NCBI GenBank assembly: GCA_036383955.1
Contig: DASVNH010000044.1
Span: 13,990-77,989 of the forward strand
Reading direction: 5' to 3'
Length of the DNA: 64,000 bases
DNA from: JACQFK01 sp036383955
GTDB taxonomy: Bacteria; Planctomycetota; MHYJ01; JACPRB01
Part shown: positions 24,276-33,259 of the stretch, piece by piece
Position numbering within the stretch: the first letter of the stretch is position 1
Layout: each line of letters starts with the position of its first letter
Position numbers and translations under genes: made by a program
The notes under the pieces: model-generated
What the model saw: only the letters and a program-made list of their open reading frames with translations
What the model was told of the DNA's origin: nothing
Database searches by the model: none

Positions 24276-24994
24276 CGGAGCTGGACCGCGTCCGGGCGCT
24301 CGTCCGGGAGGCGCGCTCCGTCGTCGTGATGACCGGCGCGGGCATCTCGGCGGAGTCGGGCGTGCCGACCTTCCGCGGGCCCGGCGGCCTCTGGAAAAAC
24401 TTCAAGCCCGAGGAGCTGGCCACGCCCGAGGCCTTCGAGCGCGATCCGCGCCTCGTCTGGGAGTGGTACGACTGGCGGCGGGGGCTGATCGGCGCGGCGA
24501 AGCCCAACCTCGGCCACTACGCGCTCGTCACCCTCGAGAAGCGCGTGCCCGAGTTCGCGCTGGTGACGCAGAACGTCGACGGCCTCCATGCGCTCGCCGG
24601 GTCGCGCCGCCTGCTCGAGGTCCACGGCAACCTCTGGCGCACGCGCTGCCTCTCCTGCCGCGAGACGCGCGAGAACCGGGAGACGCCGCTCTCGCGGCTG
24701 CCGCCGCGCTGCGCCTGCGAGGGGCTGCTGCGGCCGGACGTCGTGTGGTTCGGCGAGCCGCTCCCCCTGGACGTCGTGAAGGCCGTCTCGAAGGCGATCG
24801 AGGCCTGCGACCTGATGCTGGTGGTGGGGACGTCGGGCGTGGTCCAGCCCGCGGCGTCGTTCGGCGACCGGGCGCTCGCGCGCGGGGTGCCGATGGTGGA
24901 GGTCAATCCCGAGCCGACGCCCCTGAGCGCCGGCTGCGCGCACGCGCTGCGGGGCCCGGCCGCGGAGATCCTGCCCCAACTGATCCGGGATTAG
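24272..24994 (+). CDS. cobB: NAD-dependent protein deacylase, sirtuin (class III-like)
   Basis: 240 residues. NAD-binding GAGISAESGVPTFRG near residue 24, TQNVDGLH, catalytic His in VHGNLW, zinc Cys pairs CLSC and CAC, and VVGTSGVVQPAA. The stretch WEWYDWRR contains the Tyr-x-x-Arg pair that marks sirtuins removing succinyl, malonyl or glutaryl groups rather than only acetyl. It is translationally coupled to ftcD by a 4-nt overlap, though the functional link is unclear. Confidence 0.94.
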   Translation: MTELDRVRALVREARSVVVMTGAGISAESGVPTFRGPGGLWKNFKPEELATPEAFERDPRLVWEWYDWRRGLIGAAKPNLGHYALVTLEKRVPEFALVTQNVDGLHALAGSRRLLEVHGNLWRTRCLSCRETRENRETPLSRLPPRCACEGLLRPDVVWFGEPLPLDVVKAVSKAIEACDLMLVVGTSGVVQPAASFGDRALARGVPMVEVNPEPTPLSAGCAHALRGPAAEILPQLIRD

Positions 24995-25097
24995 GCCGTA
25001 TCACGTACCGGATACCGGCGTCCCATCGTAGGGATCCGGGTAACGAATAGGGGAGGACCGGGCGGCGGGTTCCGGGTTCCGGCCGCCGGGTTCCGGA
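24995..25097. repeat. Intergenic short-word repeat region, no C/G core
   Basis: Between cobB and the next gene. It holds ACCGGATACCGG-type words and, at about 25064-25096, two tandem CGGGTTC heptamers followed by GGCCGCCGGGTTCCGGAT. Arms are partly complementary. It resembles the heptamer elements but lacks the long C-run/G-run core. The related words at 38892-38928 suggest a second subfamily. Confidence 0.55.
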
Positions 25098-25110
25098 TAC
25101 AATGCTTCAG

Positions 25111-26433
25111 ATGCTCCGCGCCCTGGCGCTTGTTCTGGCCCTGGGCCTCCAGGACGGCCTGGACCAGAAGATCGAGAAGATCCTCCAGCGGCTGTCGGCG
25201 GACGACATCGACGCCCGCGAGTCGGCGGTCCGCGACCTCTCCGCGCTGGGTCCCGACGCGCTGCCGGCGCTCCGCGCGCGGGCCGGCGGCCTCGAGGGCG
25301 AGGCGCGCGGCCGGGTCGAGGAGGCCTGCCGGCGCATCGAGCGCGAGCGCATCCGCGCGGGCGTTCTCCCCCCGCTCCGCCTGGTGACGCTCGAGGCCAA
25401 GGACCGGCCGGCCAAGGACGTCCTCGAGGACATCGCCCGCCAGGCGGGCGTGGCGATCGAGTTCGGCGGGGCGGCGCCGGAAACGCCGGTCACGCTCTCG
25501 CTCAAGGACGCGCCGCCGTTCCGCGCGTTCGACGAGGCCTGCCGGCGCGCCGGCGACTTCTCCTTCGAGCCCATGCGCGGCCGTTCCGAGGACGTCGACG
25601 AGGATTTCGCCGCGGCGCTCGGACCGGAAGGCGCCAAGGGCGACCGCGTGCTCGTGCAGGGCGTCGCCGCGCCCGACTATCCCGCCGCGTTCGTCCGCCA
25701 CTACCGCGTCCGCGTCACCCAGGTCACCGTCACGCGCCAGCTCGACTTCCGCCAGAACCGCTCCAGCGCGCACCTGCAGCTCGACCTCCAATGGCTCCCC
25801 GGCGTCTCTCCCCTCGCCCTCTCCCGCTTCGTCGTGGAGGAGGTTCTCGACGACCAGGGCCGCTCGCTGATGCCGGACAAGCCCGACGACCGCCTGGCCT
25901 TCGGCCGGCGCCCGGCGCGCATGGGGCATTTCGGGACCCGCTCCGCGGGCTACCCCCACACGCTCTCGATCCCGGTGCCGCCGGCCGACGCGAAGAAGAT
26001 CGCGACGCTGCGCGGGACCGCCGCCTTCGCCTTTCCGGGCGAGACGCGCGCGCTGGTCTTCGACAAGCCGCTGGAGGGCGGCAAGACCCTCGAGCTGGGC
26101 GGCCTGAAGGCGACGTTGAAGGACGTGCGCGCGGCCGACGGCACGCTCACGGTGACGCTCGAGGTCGCGGGGCGCTTCGCGCCGCCCCGGGGCGGCGGCG
26201 ACCCCGACGACGGCGCGTTCACCCACGAGGACGTGCAGGTCCTCACCGAGTCGGGCAAGCGGCTGCGGTCGCGGGGGATGTCGGGCCGCGGCGACGGGCA
26301 GACGATGACGTGGACGCTCCGCTACACCCTGCCCGCGGCGGAGGCGCTCAAGGAAATCCGCATCCCCTGCGTCCTCGACCGGTTCGAGGACGAGCTGAAA
26401 TTCGAGATCCGCGACATCCCTCTTCCGAGGTAG
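25111..26433 (+). CDS. Exported protein with HEAT-like and STN-like parts
   Basis: 440 residues. The second Met (MLRALALVLALGLQD) is chosen because TACAAT ends 7 nt before it; an ATG three codons upstream overlaps that box. After the short leader comes a helical HEAT-like segment (IEKILQRLSADDIDARESAVRDLSALG), then a fold like the short TonB-box/secretin N-terminal domain (TLEAKDRPAKDVLEDIARQAGVAIEFGG, about 95-125), followed by a beta-rich C-terminal half. Such combinations are common in Planctomycetota and without known function. It is followed after 6 nt by the large metallopeptidase gene. Confidence 0.75.
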   Translation: MLRALALVLALGLQDGLDQKIEKILQRLSADDIDARESAVRDLSALGPDALPALRARAGGLEGEARGRVEEACRRIERERIRAGVLPPLRLVTLEAKDRPAKDVLEDIARQAGVAIEFGGAAPETPVTLSLKDAPPFRAFDEACRRAGDFSFEPMRGRSEDVDEDFAAALGPEGAKGDRVLVQGVAAPDYPAAFVRHYRVRVTQVTVTRQLDFRQNRSSAHLQLDLQWLPGVSPLALSRFVVEEVLDDQGRSLMPDKPDDRLAFGRRPARMGHFGTRSAGYPHTLSIPVPPADAKKIATLRGTAAFAFPGETRALVFDKPLEGGKTLELGGLKATLKDVRAADGTLTVTLEVAGRFAPPRGGGDPDDGAFTHEDVQVLTESGKRLRSRGMSGRGDGQTMTWTLRYTLPAAEALKEIRIPCVLDRFEDELKFEIRDIPLPR

Positions 26434-26439
26434 GCGAGC

Positions 26440-29253
26440 ATGAGCGTTCCGCCCCGCAAGCCGCTGTCGTCGTCGAAATCGGCGAGCCGCCCCTCCGCCG
26501 CGCGGCCGGCGAAACCGGCGCCGGCGCCGCCGCCCAATAAGAAGCGGAAGCCGCCGATCCTCGTCCTCGCCCTCGTCGGCGCGGGCGTCCTGGGGCTGGT
26601 CGTCACGCTCGCGCTGGTCGCGAAGAAGGGCGACCCCGAGCCCGTCGCCGCGGCCGCGCCCGAGGCGAAAAAACCGGAGCCGAAACCGGAACCGAAGCCG
26701 GAGCCGAAACCGGAGCCCCAGCCGGAAGCGAAGCCCGCTCCCCCGCCGCCGCCCAAGCCGAAGCCCGCGCCGCCCAAGGTCGACGACCCCAAGGAGGCGC
26801 TGCGGAAGCGCCTCGCGCAGAAGCGGACGGAAGCGCTGGCGCGCGTGGAGGAGGCGAAGGCCGAGATCGCCAAGGAGAAGGCCGAGCAGAAGGCGGCGGC
26901 CGACGCCCTGCGCGCGCGCCTGGCCGCGCGGCCCCTCGAGCTCAAGCTCCGCGCCGGGGAGACTCTCAAAGGCGCGGTCGTGACGGAGGTCGGGGCCCAC
27001 GACGCCGAGCTGGCGGGCGGACGGCGGATCCTCTGGGACGCCCTCGAGCCCGCCTCGCTGCGGGCGGCGGCCGACGCGATCTTCGACGTGAAGAAGGGCA
27101 AGGACCAGTACGACCGGGGCCGCTTCTTCATCGCGCGCCGGATGTGGAAGGAGGCCAAGGAGGCCTTCGACGCGGCGGGCGCCATCGGCGACGGCTACGA
27201 GTCGGAAGTCCTGACCTTCATCAACACCCTCGAGCGCCTGCTGTCGGAGCACGGCGCCTTCCGGGGCTCCGCGCGCCGCCTCGGCCCCTCGGGCATCCGC
27301 ATCTCCTACGACTTTGCCGACAAGGCCCAGCTCGACGAGTTCACCGGCGGCCTCGTCCACGAGAAGACCTCCGCCGTCCTCGAGTCCAAGGGCAAGACCG
27401 TCGTCTACGCGCGCGGGGCCGTCGAGGACGAACGCTCCATCGCCTTCCTCGACGAGTTCAGCGCGGAGCTGCGGGTCACGTCGGACGTCCCGGTGATCTT
27501 CCACCTCTTCGCGGGGCAGAAGGGGGTCTACGTCCTCGAGCTGGGCCCCAAGGGCGCGGCGCTCACGCGCGAGGACAACAAGGGGGGCAAGAAGGAGATC
27601 GCCAAGTCCGAGAAGGTGAAGCTCGCCCTCAACAAGCCCCAGGAGGTCCGCCTCGTCTGCAAGGGCCGGACCTTCAAGGTGACGATCGACAAGCAGGAGG
27701 CCCTCAGCGCCTCGGATCCGGCCGCGTCGGTCGACGTCCCGAACCTCCAGGGCCACTTCGGCTTCGGCGTCGAGAAGGGCAAGCTGAAGGTCGACGCCCC
27801 CTTCATCCTGCAGGGCACGATGGATCCGGCCGACCTCAACAAGCGGGCGAGCGACGTCGAGACGCTGCTGCGCAACGCGCTCAACCCCGAGCTCGAGGAG
27901 ATCCGCAAGCGCCGCGAGGAGCGGATCGCCGAGCAGGCCCTGGGCCGCGAGGCCGTCCCGCCCCTCAGCGCCGAGCACATCGCCTTCGGGCTGCCGGACG
28001 TCGCCAAGCTCGAATCCCTCAAGCGGGCCCTCCGCCGCCACGAGTACGGCGAGAGCGCCGACTTCACCGTGAAGAGCTGGGGGGAGGCGATGGACGCGAT
28101 GGTCGGCAAGGCCGACGGCCTGCCGGCGCTGCTCTACTACCGGGCGGGATTCCGGGCGGAGCGGCAGGACTACGAGGGGGCGCTGGCGGACGCGCGGAAG
28201 GCCGTCGAGCTCTTCCCCGAGTTCCACGAGGCGCACGCGCTGCTGTCCGACCTCCACAAGGACCGGCACGAGCTGGACGAGGCGTTGAAGGCGGCCAACA
28301 AGGCGATCGAGCTGATGCCGGACGCGGCGGAAGCCTACGTGAACCGGGCGATGGCGACGTACGCGAAGAACCCGCTGGCCGGGGCCGAATTCATGGAGGA
28401 CCTGGAGCTGGCCAAGCGGCTGGACCCGACGGACGCGGCGGGCGCCACCTGGATGCGGATCCTGAAGTACCAGGCGCGCGGGCCGAAGGACCTGGGCTGC
28501 CGCTTCGACTTCGAGACCGAGCACTACAAGGTCACGACGGACATCAGCCCGGAGGCGGCGAAGCGCTACGGCCAGAACCTGGAGGCCGCGTTCCGGCACT
28601 ACCAGGCGTCGATGGGCAAGTCCTTCCCGCGGGGCTTCGGCCGCAAGCCGCGGGTGGCGATCTTCAACACGGCGGAGAACTACTACACGTACTTCGAGCT
28701 GCTGTCGGAGACGCGGGGCGAGAACACGCTGGGCGTGTTCCGGCCGAACCTGAACGAGCTGGTGCTGTTCGAGACGCTGGACCTGGAGGACACGACGCAC
28801 ACGCTCTACCACGAGGCGGTGCACCACTTCATCCAGCAGCTGACGCCCACCCACCTGCCCTACTGGATCAACGAGGGCATCGCGGAGTACCTCGGGGCCA
28901 TCACCGTGAAGGACGAGAAGGTGACCGAGAAGGCGAAGATGCTCGACCGCCTGCCCCACATCAAGATCGCCGTGGAGGTGGACTCGGTCTACGCCTTCGA
29001 GAAGATCATGAACGAGTCGCCCCGCGAGTTCTACTCCGGCAACATCGGCCTCAAGTACGCCCAGGCCTGGTCGATGGTCCACTTCTTCTACGAGGCCGCC
29101 GGCGGCAAGCACAAGCCGCGGATCCAGAAGTACCTCGACCTCCTCCTCTCCGGCGCCCCGCCCCGCAAGGCCTACGAGGAAGCCTTCGGGACCGGCACCG
29201 CGGAGCTCGAGAAGGAGTGGAAGGCGTTCGTGAAGACGATGAAGCCCCGGTAG
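26440..29253 (+). CDS. Membrane-anchored TPR protein with DUF1570-type zinc metallopeptidase domain
   Basis: 937 residues. A cytoplasmic Pro/Lys-rich head, one TM helix (about 40-60, ILVLALVGAGVLGLVVTLALV), then a rigid Lys-Pro-Glu-Pro repeat tract (about 75-100), a coiled coil, a beta domain, TPR helices (about 560-680, ALLYYRAGFRAERQDYEGALADA) and a C-terminal gluzincin-like domain. The zinc site is HEAVHHF (HExxH) near residue 790, with the third ligand Glu in NEGIAEYLG. The DUF1570/peptidase MA-like family is frequent in Planctomycetota. The protein is probably exposed in the periplasm. Its stop codon TAG coincides with the left arm of inverted element D. Confidence 0.87.
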   Translation: MSVPPRKPLSSSKSASRPSAARPAKPAPAPPPNKKRKPPILVLALVGAGVLGLVVTLALVAKKGDPEPVAAAAPEAKKPEPKPEPKPEPKPEPQPEAKPAPPPPPKPKPAPPKVDDPKEALRKRLAQKRTEALARVEEAKAEIAKEKAEQKAAADALRARLAARPLELKLRAGETLKGAVVTEVGAHDAELAGGRRILWDALEPASLRAAADAIFDVKKGKDQYDRGRFFIARRMWKEAKEAFDAAGAIGDGYESEVLTFINTLERLLSEHGAFRGSARRLGPSGIRISYDFADKAQLDEFTGGLVHEKTSAVLESKGKTVVYARGAVEDERSIAFLDEFSAELRVTSDVPVIFHLFAGQKGVYVLELGPKGAALTREDNKGGKKEIAKSEKVKLALNKPQEVRLVCKGRTFKVTIDKQEALSASDPAASVDVPNLQGHFGFGVEKGKLKVDAPFILQGTMDPADLNKRASDVETLLRNALNPELEEIRKRREERIAEQALGREAVPPLSAEHIAFGLPDVAKLESLKRALRRHEYGESADFTVKSWGEAMDAMVGKADGLPALLYYRAGFRAERQDYEGALADARKAVELFPEFHEAHALLSDLHKDRHELDEALKAANKAIELMPDAAEAYVNRAMATYAKNPLAGAEFMEDLELAKRLDPTDAAGATWMRILKYQARGPKDLGCRFDFETEHYKVTTDISPEAAKRYGQNLEAAFRHYQASMGKSFPRGFGRKPRVAIFNTAENYYTYFELLSETRGENTLGVFRPNLNELVLFETLDLEDTTHTLYHEAVHHFIQQLTPTHLPYWINEGIAEYLGAITVKDEKVTEKAKMLDRLPHIKIAVEVDSVYAFEKIMNESPREFYSGNIGLKYAQAWSMVHFFYEAAGGKHKPRIQKYLDLLLSGAPPRKAYEEAFGTGTAELEKEWKAFVKTMKPR

Positions 29254-29310
29254 CCAGTAGACAGTAGACAGTAGCCAGAACGGTCCCCCCCTGCCCCCCC
29301 GGGGGGGGAC
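29251..29310. repeat. Inverted element D, left arm and C/G core
   Basis: Left arm 29256-29276 is AGTAGAC, AGTAGAC, AGTAGCC; the core from 29282 reads GGT, C7, TG, C7, G8, nearly identical to element A. The matching right arm is 937 nt away at 30247-30281, and one plus-strand gene lies between core and right arm. Confidence 0.88.
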
Positions 29311-29319
29311 GACGGGACC

Positions 29320-30237
29320 ATGAAGCGCGCGATACCTCTGCTCATCCTCCTGGGCCTCGGCGGCGTCGGCGCCTGGTGGATCTGGACCTCAAGCGAGCCG
29401 GGCCGGCGCTATAAGCGCGTCCTGAATCTCCTTTCGAACTACCGTGGACTTCCCGCGGAGGCCTGGGCGAAGGAGGACGTCAAAGACCTCTGGGCTCAAG
29501 TCTCCTGGTACGGCCGGCGAGATCCCGAGGCGCTCGTCCGCCGCCTGCTCGCGAGCCTGGACGCGGAGGATGTCGGCGAGCGCGGTGACGCGACGCTGCT
29601 CGCGGCGCACATCCGCCACTACAGCTGGAGGATTTGGGACTTCAAGCAGCTCGCCTGGCATCTGCCGTTGCCCGTGTCAGCGGCCGAACTGCCGCCCGAG
29701 TTCGCGTTGGAGGCGCTGCGGGGCGGATCGCTTGCCCGGAGGGCGGACGATCCTAGGCCGGAGGTGCGCCTGAGTTTTCTCGAGCTCACCCAAGTGCCGG
29801 AGAGCACGTCGGAGCGCGAGGCCTTTCTCGCGCTCGCCTCCCGTGACGTGACGATGAAGGAGTTGTGGCGCGTGTTTCCGGTCCTTGATCCGGTCGAGGA
29901 CGCCGACGCCCGCCGGGTCCTCGAGGCCCGGGCGGCGGCCGGCGAAATCCGCTCGCGCCTGCTCGCTTCCGCGACCCTGGCCGCGCGAAGCCACCCCGCG
30001 GGCACCCGAATCTTCGTGGAGCTGCTGACGGACCTGGGCAACGACATCCCCCCGGAAGACCGCGCCCTGTCCGCGCGGCTGGTGGCGGAACACATCGTCT
30101 CCCTCGAGAGCCTGCTCTTCCGGGATTGGGCGGGCCTTGATGAATGGCGGAGCTGGCTGGAGATCCGGGAGCACGAGGATTTCAGGGCCGACGCCCAAAT
30201 CGCGAGGGACGCCGCCTGGAAGGAATTGACGCGGTAA
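29320..30237 (+). CDS. Signal-anchored protein of unknown function inside element D
   Basis: 305 residues. An N-terminal anchor (MKRAIPLLILLGLGGVGAWWIW) has normal charge and length, unlike the ultra-short leaders of nearby genes. The rest is alpha-helical, with short helices like LVRRLLASLDAEDVGERGDATLLAAHI and a Trp-rich end (FRDWAGLDEWRSWLEIREH), possibly degenerate HEAT-type repeats. Codon use looks less extremely GC3-rich than neighbours (many AAG/TTT/GAT codons), by eye only. It is placed between the core and right arm of element D. No ribosome-binding site is visible. Confidence 0.75.
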   Translation: MKRAIPLLILLGLGGVGAWWIWTSSEPGRRYKRVLNLLSNYRGLPAEAWAKEDVKDLWAQVSWYGRRDPEALVRRLLASLDAEDVGERGDATLLAAHIRHYSWRIWDFKQLAWHLPLPVSAAELPPEFALEALRGGSLARRADDPRPEVRLSFLELTQVPESTSEREAFLALASRDVTMKELWRVFPVLDPVEDADARRVLEARAAAGEIRSRLLASATLAARSHPAGTRIFVELLTDLGNDIPPEDRALSARLVAEHIVSLESLLFRDWAGLDEWRSWLEIREHEDFRADAQIARDAAWKELTR

Positions 30238-30246
30238 CGCTCCGCT

Positions 30247-30281
30247 CTACCGTCTACCGTCTACTGGCTACTGGCTACTGC
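30247..30281. repeat. Inverted element D, right arm
   Basis: Five 7-nt units: CTACCGT, CTACCGT, CTACTGG, CTACTGG, CTACTGC. They are complementary to the left-arm units at 29256-29276. The arm begins 9 nt after the stop of the enclosed gene and runs up to the stop of the convergent DksA/TraR-type gene. Confidence 0.88.
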
Positions 30282-30641
30282 CTAGGCCGCTTCCTGCGCG
30301 GCCTTGCAGCCCGTGCAGAGCGAGGCGTGCGGAAGGGCGTTCAGGCGCTCCTCGGGGATCGTCCCGTCACAGGATTCGCAGGTGCCGTAGGTGCCGGCTT
30401 TGAGACGGTCGAGAGCCTCGTCGATCTCCGAGATCTCCACGCTGGCGCGCTCGGCCAGCTCCAGATCCCGGTCCTGCTCGAAGGTCTCGGTCCCGAGGTC
30501 GGCCAGGTGCTGCGGAAGGGAGCTGATCTCGCCGAGCTCCCGGGGCCCGTGCTGGACGGCCTCCCCGCTCAGCTTCCCCATCGTCTCCGTGAGCCGCCGC
30601 TTGCGCTCGATCAGTCCCGCTTCGATCTTCTTCCGGTCCAT
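30282..30641 (-). CDS. DksA/TraR family zinc-finger protein
   Basis: 119 residues with GAGGAG just upstream of the ATG. Coiled-coil N-terminal half (MDRKKIEAGLIERKRRLTET ... LAERASVEISEIDEALDRLKAGTYG) followed by the C4 zinc finger CESCDGTIPEERLNALPHAS-LCTGC. Family members bind the RNA polymerase secondary channel and modulate initiation, often with ppGpp. The DxxDxA tip motif of true DksA is not clear, so only the family is assigned. Confidence 0.92.
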   Translation of the reverse strand: MDRKKIEAGLIERKRRLTETMGKLSGEAVQHGPRELGEISSLPQHLADLGTETFEQDRDLELAERASVEISEIDEALDRLKAGTYGTCESCDGTIPEERLNALPHASLCTGCKAAQEAA

Positions 30642-30718
30642 GGTGCTCCTCAACTCAGCGCGTTCGGACGTAAAGGAGGAACCCCGGCCGGAAGGCGTGT
30701 TACTGGAATCCCCGATTC

Positions 30719-33259
30719 CTATTTGCCGGTGCGCTCCTTGAGGTAACGCTCGCGCGCCTCGCGGTCGCTCCACCACTTGCGGGCGTTGGCGGCCGAGGAG
30801 AACTCGAGGCCGGAGATGAGGCGGAGCGACGTCCGGAGCGGCTCGAGGAGCGCCTGGGCGTCGGAGGGACGCAGCTTGTTCCCCAGCGGGTCGGCGCCCT
30901 CGCCCTTCACCGCGCTCTCGACCGACTCGAAGAGCAGCACGAAACGCGAGACGGCGCGGTCCAGGACGTCGCGGCTCCGCGCCTGGAGCAGGAGCTCGGG
31001 CATCGCCTGGATGAGGGCCTTCGCGAAGTCCACCTCGGCCGCTTCGAGCTGGCGCAGGAGGGGGTCGACGGCCCGCTCGTCGCCGAGGCGGGCGAGGGCC
31101 TTGACGAGCTCGAGGTACTGGGGCGGATCGGTCCGGCTGCGGGCGAGCAGCTGGAGGAGGGGGTCGGTGGCGCGGAAATCGCCGCCGAGGCCCAGCTCCT
31201 GGATCACGGCCCGGCGCACGGCGCCGTCGGGCTCGGCGAGATGGCGGGTGAGGGCGGTGGTGACTTCCGGGGCGTTGATCGTGGCCAGGTCCCGCAGGGC
31301 GCTGATCTTGCGGGCGGGGCCGAGGGTCTTCAGGCGGGCCTCGGTGTCGTCCACGGCGCGCTTGAGCTTGGTCTGGGGCACGGTGTAGGGCGCGCGGCGG
31401 TCCCACTCGGGCGCGGCGGTGGCGAACACGAGCGCGTGCAGGGGCGCGGCGCCGGCCGTCCGCACCTCGCCGATCCAGCCGTCGTTGTCGCGCACGCCGT
31501 AGCCGCCCTCGCGCGTCTCGTAGGTCCGGAAGAAGGCGGTCTCGAGGAACTGCTTCACGCCGCGCACCGAATTCGGGTACGGGGTCGCGGCCCGCGGCCC
31601 GCCCTCGCGCTCGAGGGCGTCGAGCGCCGCGCCGGCCACCACGCGGTCGAAGGCGGCCTGGAAGAGCTCGCGGTCGCGGAAGATCTCCACGAACTCGATC
31701 GAGTCGCCCACCGCGACGGCCAGCCCCACGGCCTGGGCCTCGCGCTCGGCGAGCTGGCCGAAGTAGCCGCGGACCTCGGAGATCGCCTCCGCGTGCTTGC
31801 GGAAGAGGTCGGCCAGGCCGGGACGCCCGGCCAGGCGCTTCGAGAGCAGCGACCAGACGGCGCCCTGCCCCTGTTCCGAGACGAGGGAGCGGCGGACGTC
31901 GGGCGGCGCGATGTAATGCCCCGATTCCTTGGCGAAGCGGTCGCCGGCGCGCCAGGCGCCCGGCTCGACGCAGAGGACGGGCACCTTGCCCGTCTGGCCC
32001 GCGAGGACGACCGTCGTCTCGGCCACCACGCGCGTCGAGCGCCCGCCCGACAGCACCTCGCCCTGGAAGAGCACGAGATCGCGTTCCAGGGGGTTCTTGA
32101 CCTGGACGGCGAAGAGGCCGGCCGAGTCGGTGATCTCGAGCTTGCCCGAGCCGATGGCGTCGTGCAGCGTCGCGTAGTCGGGCTCCGGCGCGCCGTGCCC
32201 CGGGATCAGGGGGTACACCGTGATCCCGCGCGCGTTCATCGGCGGTCCGATCTGGAGGCCGTCGATCGCCTTCGTGAAGTCGTTCGTCGCCGTGGCCGTC
32301 TCGGGGGCGCGGACGAGCATCTGCGCCTGCAGGGCCTCGGCCTGCTCGCGGGTCATCAGCTTCCCGCGGTACTCGACCAGGCCGTGGTCGCGGATGAAGT
32401 CCTCGCGGAAGTCCGCGATCTTGCGCCACTCGTTGGGGCCCGTCTGGACCAGGCCCTCGCCCCACTTCTCGACCCAGACTTTCAGGACCGGGACGTCGTT
32501 CACCTTCGTGAAGCCGGCCCGGTCGAGGATGTCCTCCGCCGTCGGCGCGGCCGTCGTCGGCTCGGGCGACGGCTCCTTGGCGAGCGGCTCGGACGGGAAC
32601 TCCTTGCCCAGGATCTCCGCCGCGTCCTTGCGGGGCATCATCCGGCCGCCCACGCAGACGAGCCCCTTCTTGAAGTCGTCCCGCATCCGCGCGGGCATCC
32701 ATTGGCCGTCGACCTCCACCAATCCCCTCTCGGCGAGGATCTTGGGGACGTCGGGCGGCACCACGAGGGGCTCGGAGGCGTGCACGGCGGGGCGGCGGGC
32801 GCGATCTTCGGCGAGGAGGCGCCGGACGTCCTCCTCCGAGAGGCCCGGCTTCCCGCGGGGAGCGAAGAGGAAGCCGAGGCCGAAGGCGACGGCGACGCCC
32901 GCGGCGATCCAGGCCGCGGGGAGGGGCGCGCGGGGGGGCGCCTCGAAGCGGCGGGTTTCGGCGGAGGGGCGGTCGGCGAGCGGGGTGACGACGGTGGCGG
33001 ACTCGCTGGTATCGCGAAGGAGGTTTTCCTTCTTGTCGAGGTGCTTGAGGGCGGAGGTGCGGATCTGGGTCATGAAGAGCTCGGAGGTCTCCATCGTCTT
33101 GGTCTGATGGAGGGCCTTGATGGATTCGGTGAAGTACTTCCATTCGCCCGTGCAGGGGGAGCAGGCGCGGAGATGGTCCTCGAGCGAGCGCCGCTCGGCC
33201 GCCGTGAGGCCGCCGTCGAAGTAGTCGGAGAACCGGGCGGTGGTGGTCTCGCAGCTCAT
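30719..33259 (-). CDS. Very large anti-sigma-like protein: zf-HC2, TM, ARPP-1 and HEAT domains
   Basis: 846 residues, starting MSCETTTARF with an ATGA overlap to the upstream gene. An N-terminal anti-sigma zinc finger (DYFDGGLTAAERRSLEDHLRACSPC, with the HxxxCxxC pattern, residues 10-37) precedes a TM helix near 120 (AAWIAAGVAVAFGLGFLF). Outside lie GLVEVDGQWMPA-type short repeats, then an ARPP-1-like domain (about 350-620: GITVYPLIPGHGAPEP, LVLFQGEVLSGGRSTR, VPVLCVEPGAWR) and C-terminal HEAT-like helices (VRRAVIQELGLGGDFRATDPLLQLL). With the ECF sigma gene two positions upstream it is likely its membrane-bound regulator, the outer domains acting as sensor. Anti-sigma factors are usually about 200-300 residues, so this is unusually large. 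Confidence 0.85.
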   Translation of the reverse strand: MSCETTTARFSDYFDGGLTAAERRSLEDHLRACSPCTGEWKYFTESIKALHQTKTMETSELFMTQIRTSALKHLDKKENLLRDTSESATVVTPLADRPSAETRRFEAPPRAPLPAAWIAAGVAVAFGLGFLFAPRGKPGLSEEDVRRLLAEDRARRPAVHASEPLVVPPDVPKILAERGLVEVDGQWMPARMRDDFKKGLVCVGGRMMPRKDAAEILGKEFPSEPLAKEPSPEPTTAAPTAEDILDRAGFTKVNDVPVLKVWVEKWGEGLVQTGPNEWRKIADFREDFIRDHGLVEYRGKLMTREQAEALQAQMLVRAPETATATNDFTKAIDGLQIGPPMNARGITVYPLIPGHGAPEPDYATLHDAIGSGKLEITDSAGLFAVQVKNPLERDLVLFQGEVLSGGRSTRVVAETTVVLAGQTGKVPVLCVEPGAWRAGDRFAKESGHYIAPPDVRRSLVSEQGQGAVWSLLSKRLAGRPGLADLFRKHAEAISEVRGYFGQLAEREAQAVGLAVAVGDSIEFVEIFRDRELFQAAFDRVVAGAALDALEREGGPRAATPYPNSVRGVKQFLETAFFRTYETREGGYGVRDNDGWIGEVRTAGAAPLHALVFATAAPEWDRRAPYTVPQTKLKRAVDDTEARLKTLGPARKISALRDLATINAPEVTTALTRHLAEPDGAVRRAVIQELGLGGDFRATDPLLQLLARSRTDPPQYLELVKALARLGDERAVDPLLRQLEAAEVDFAKALIQAMPELLLQARSRDVLDRAVSRFVLLFESVESAVKGEGADPLGNKLRPSDAQALLEPLRTSLRLISGLEFSSAANARKWWSDREARERYLKERTGK

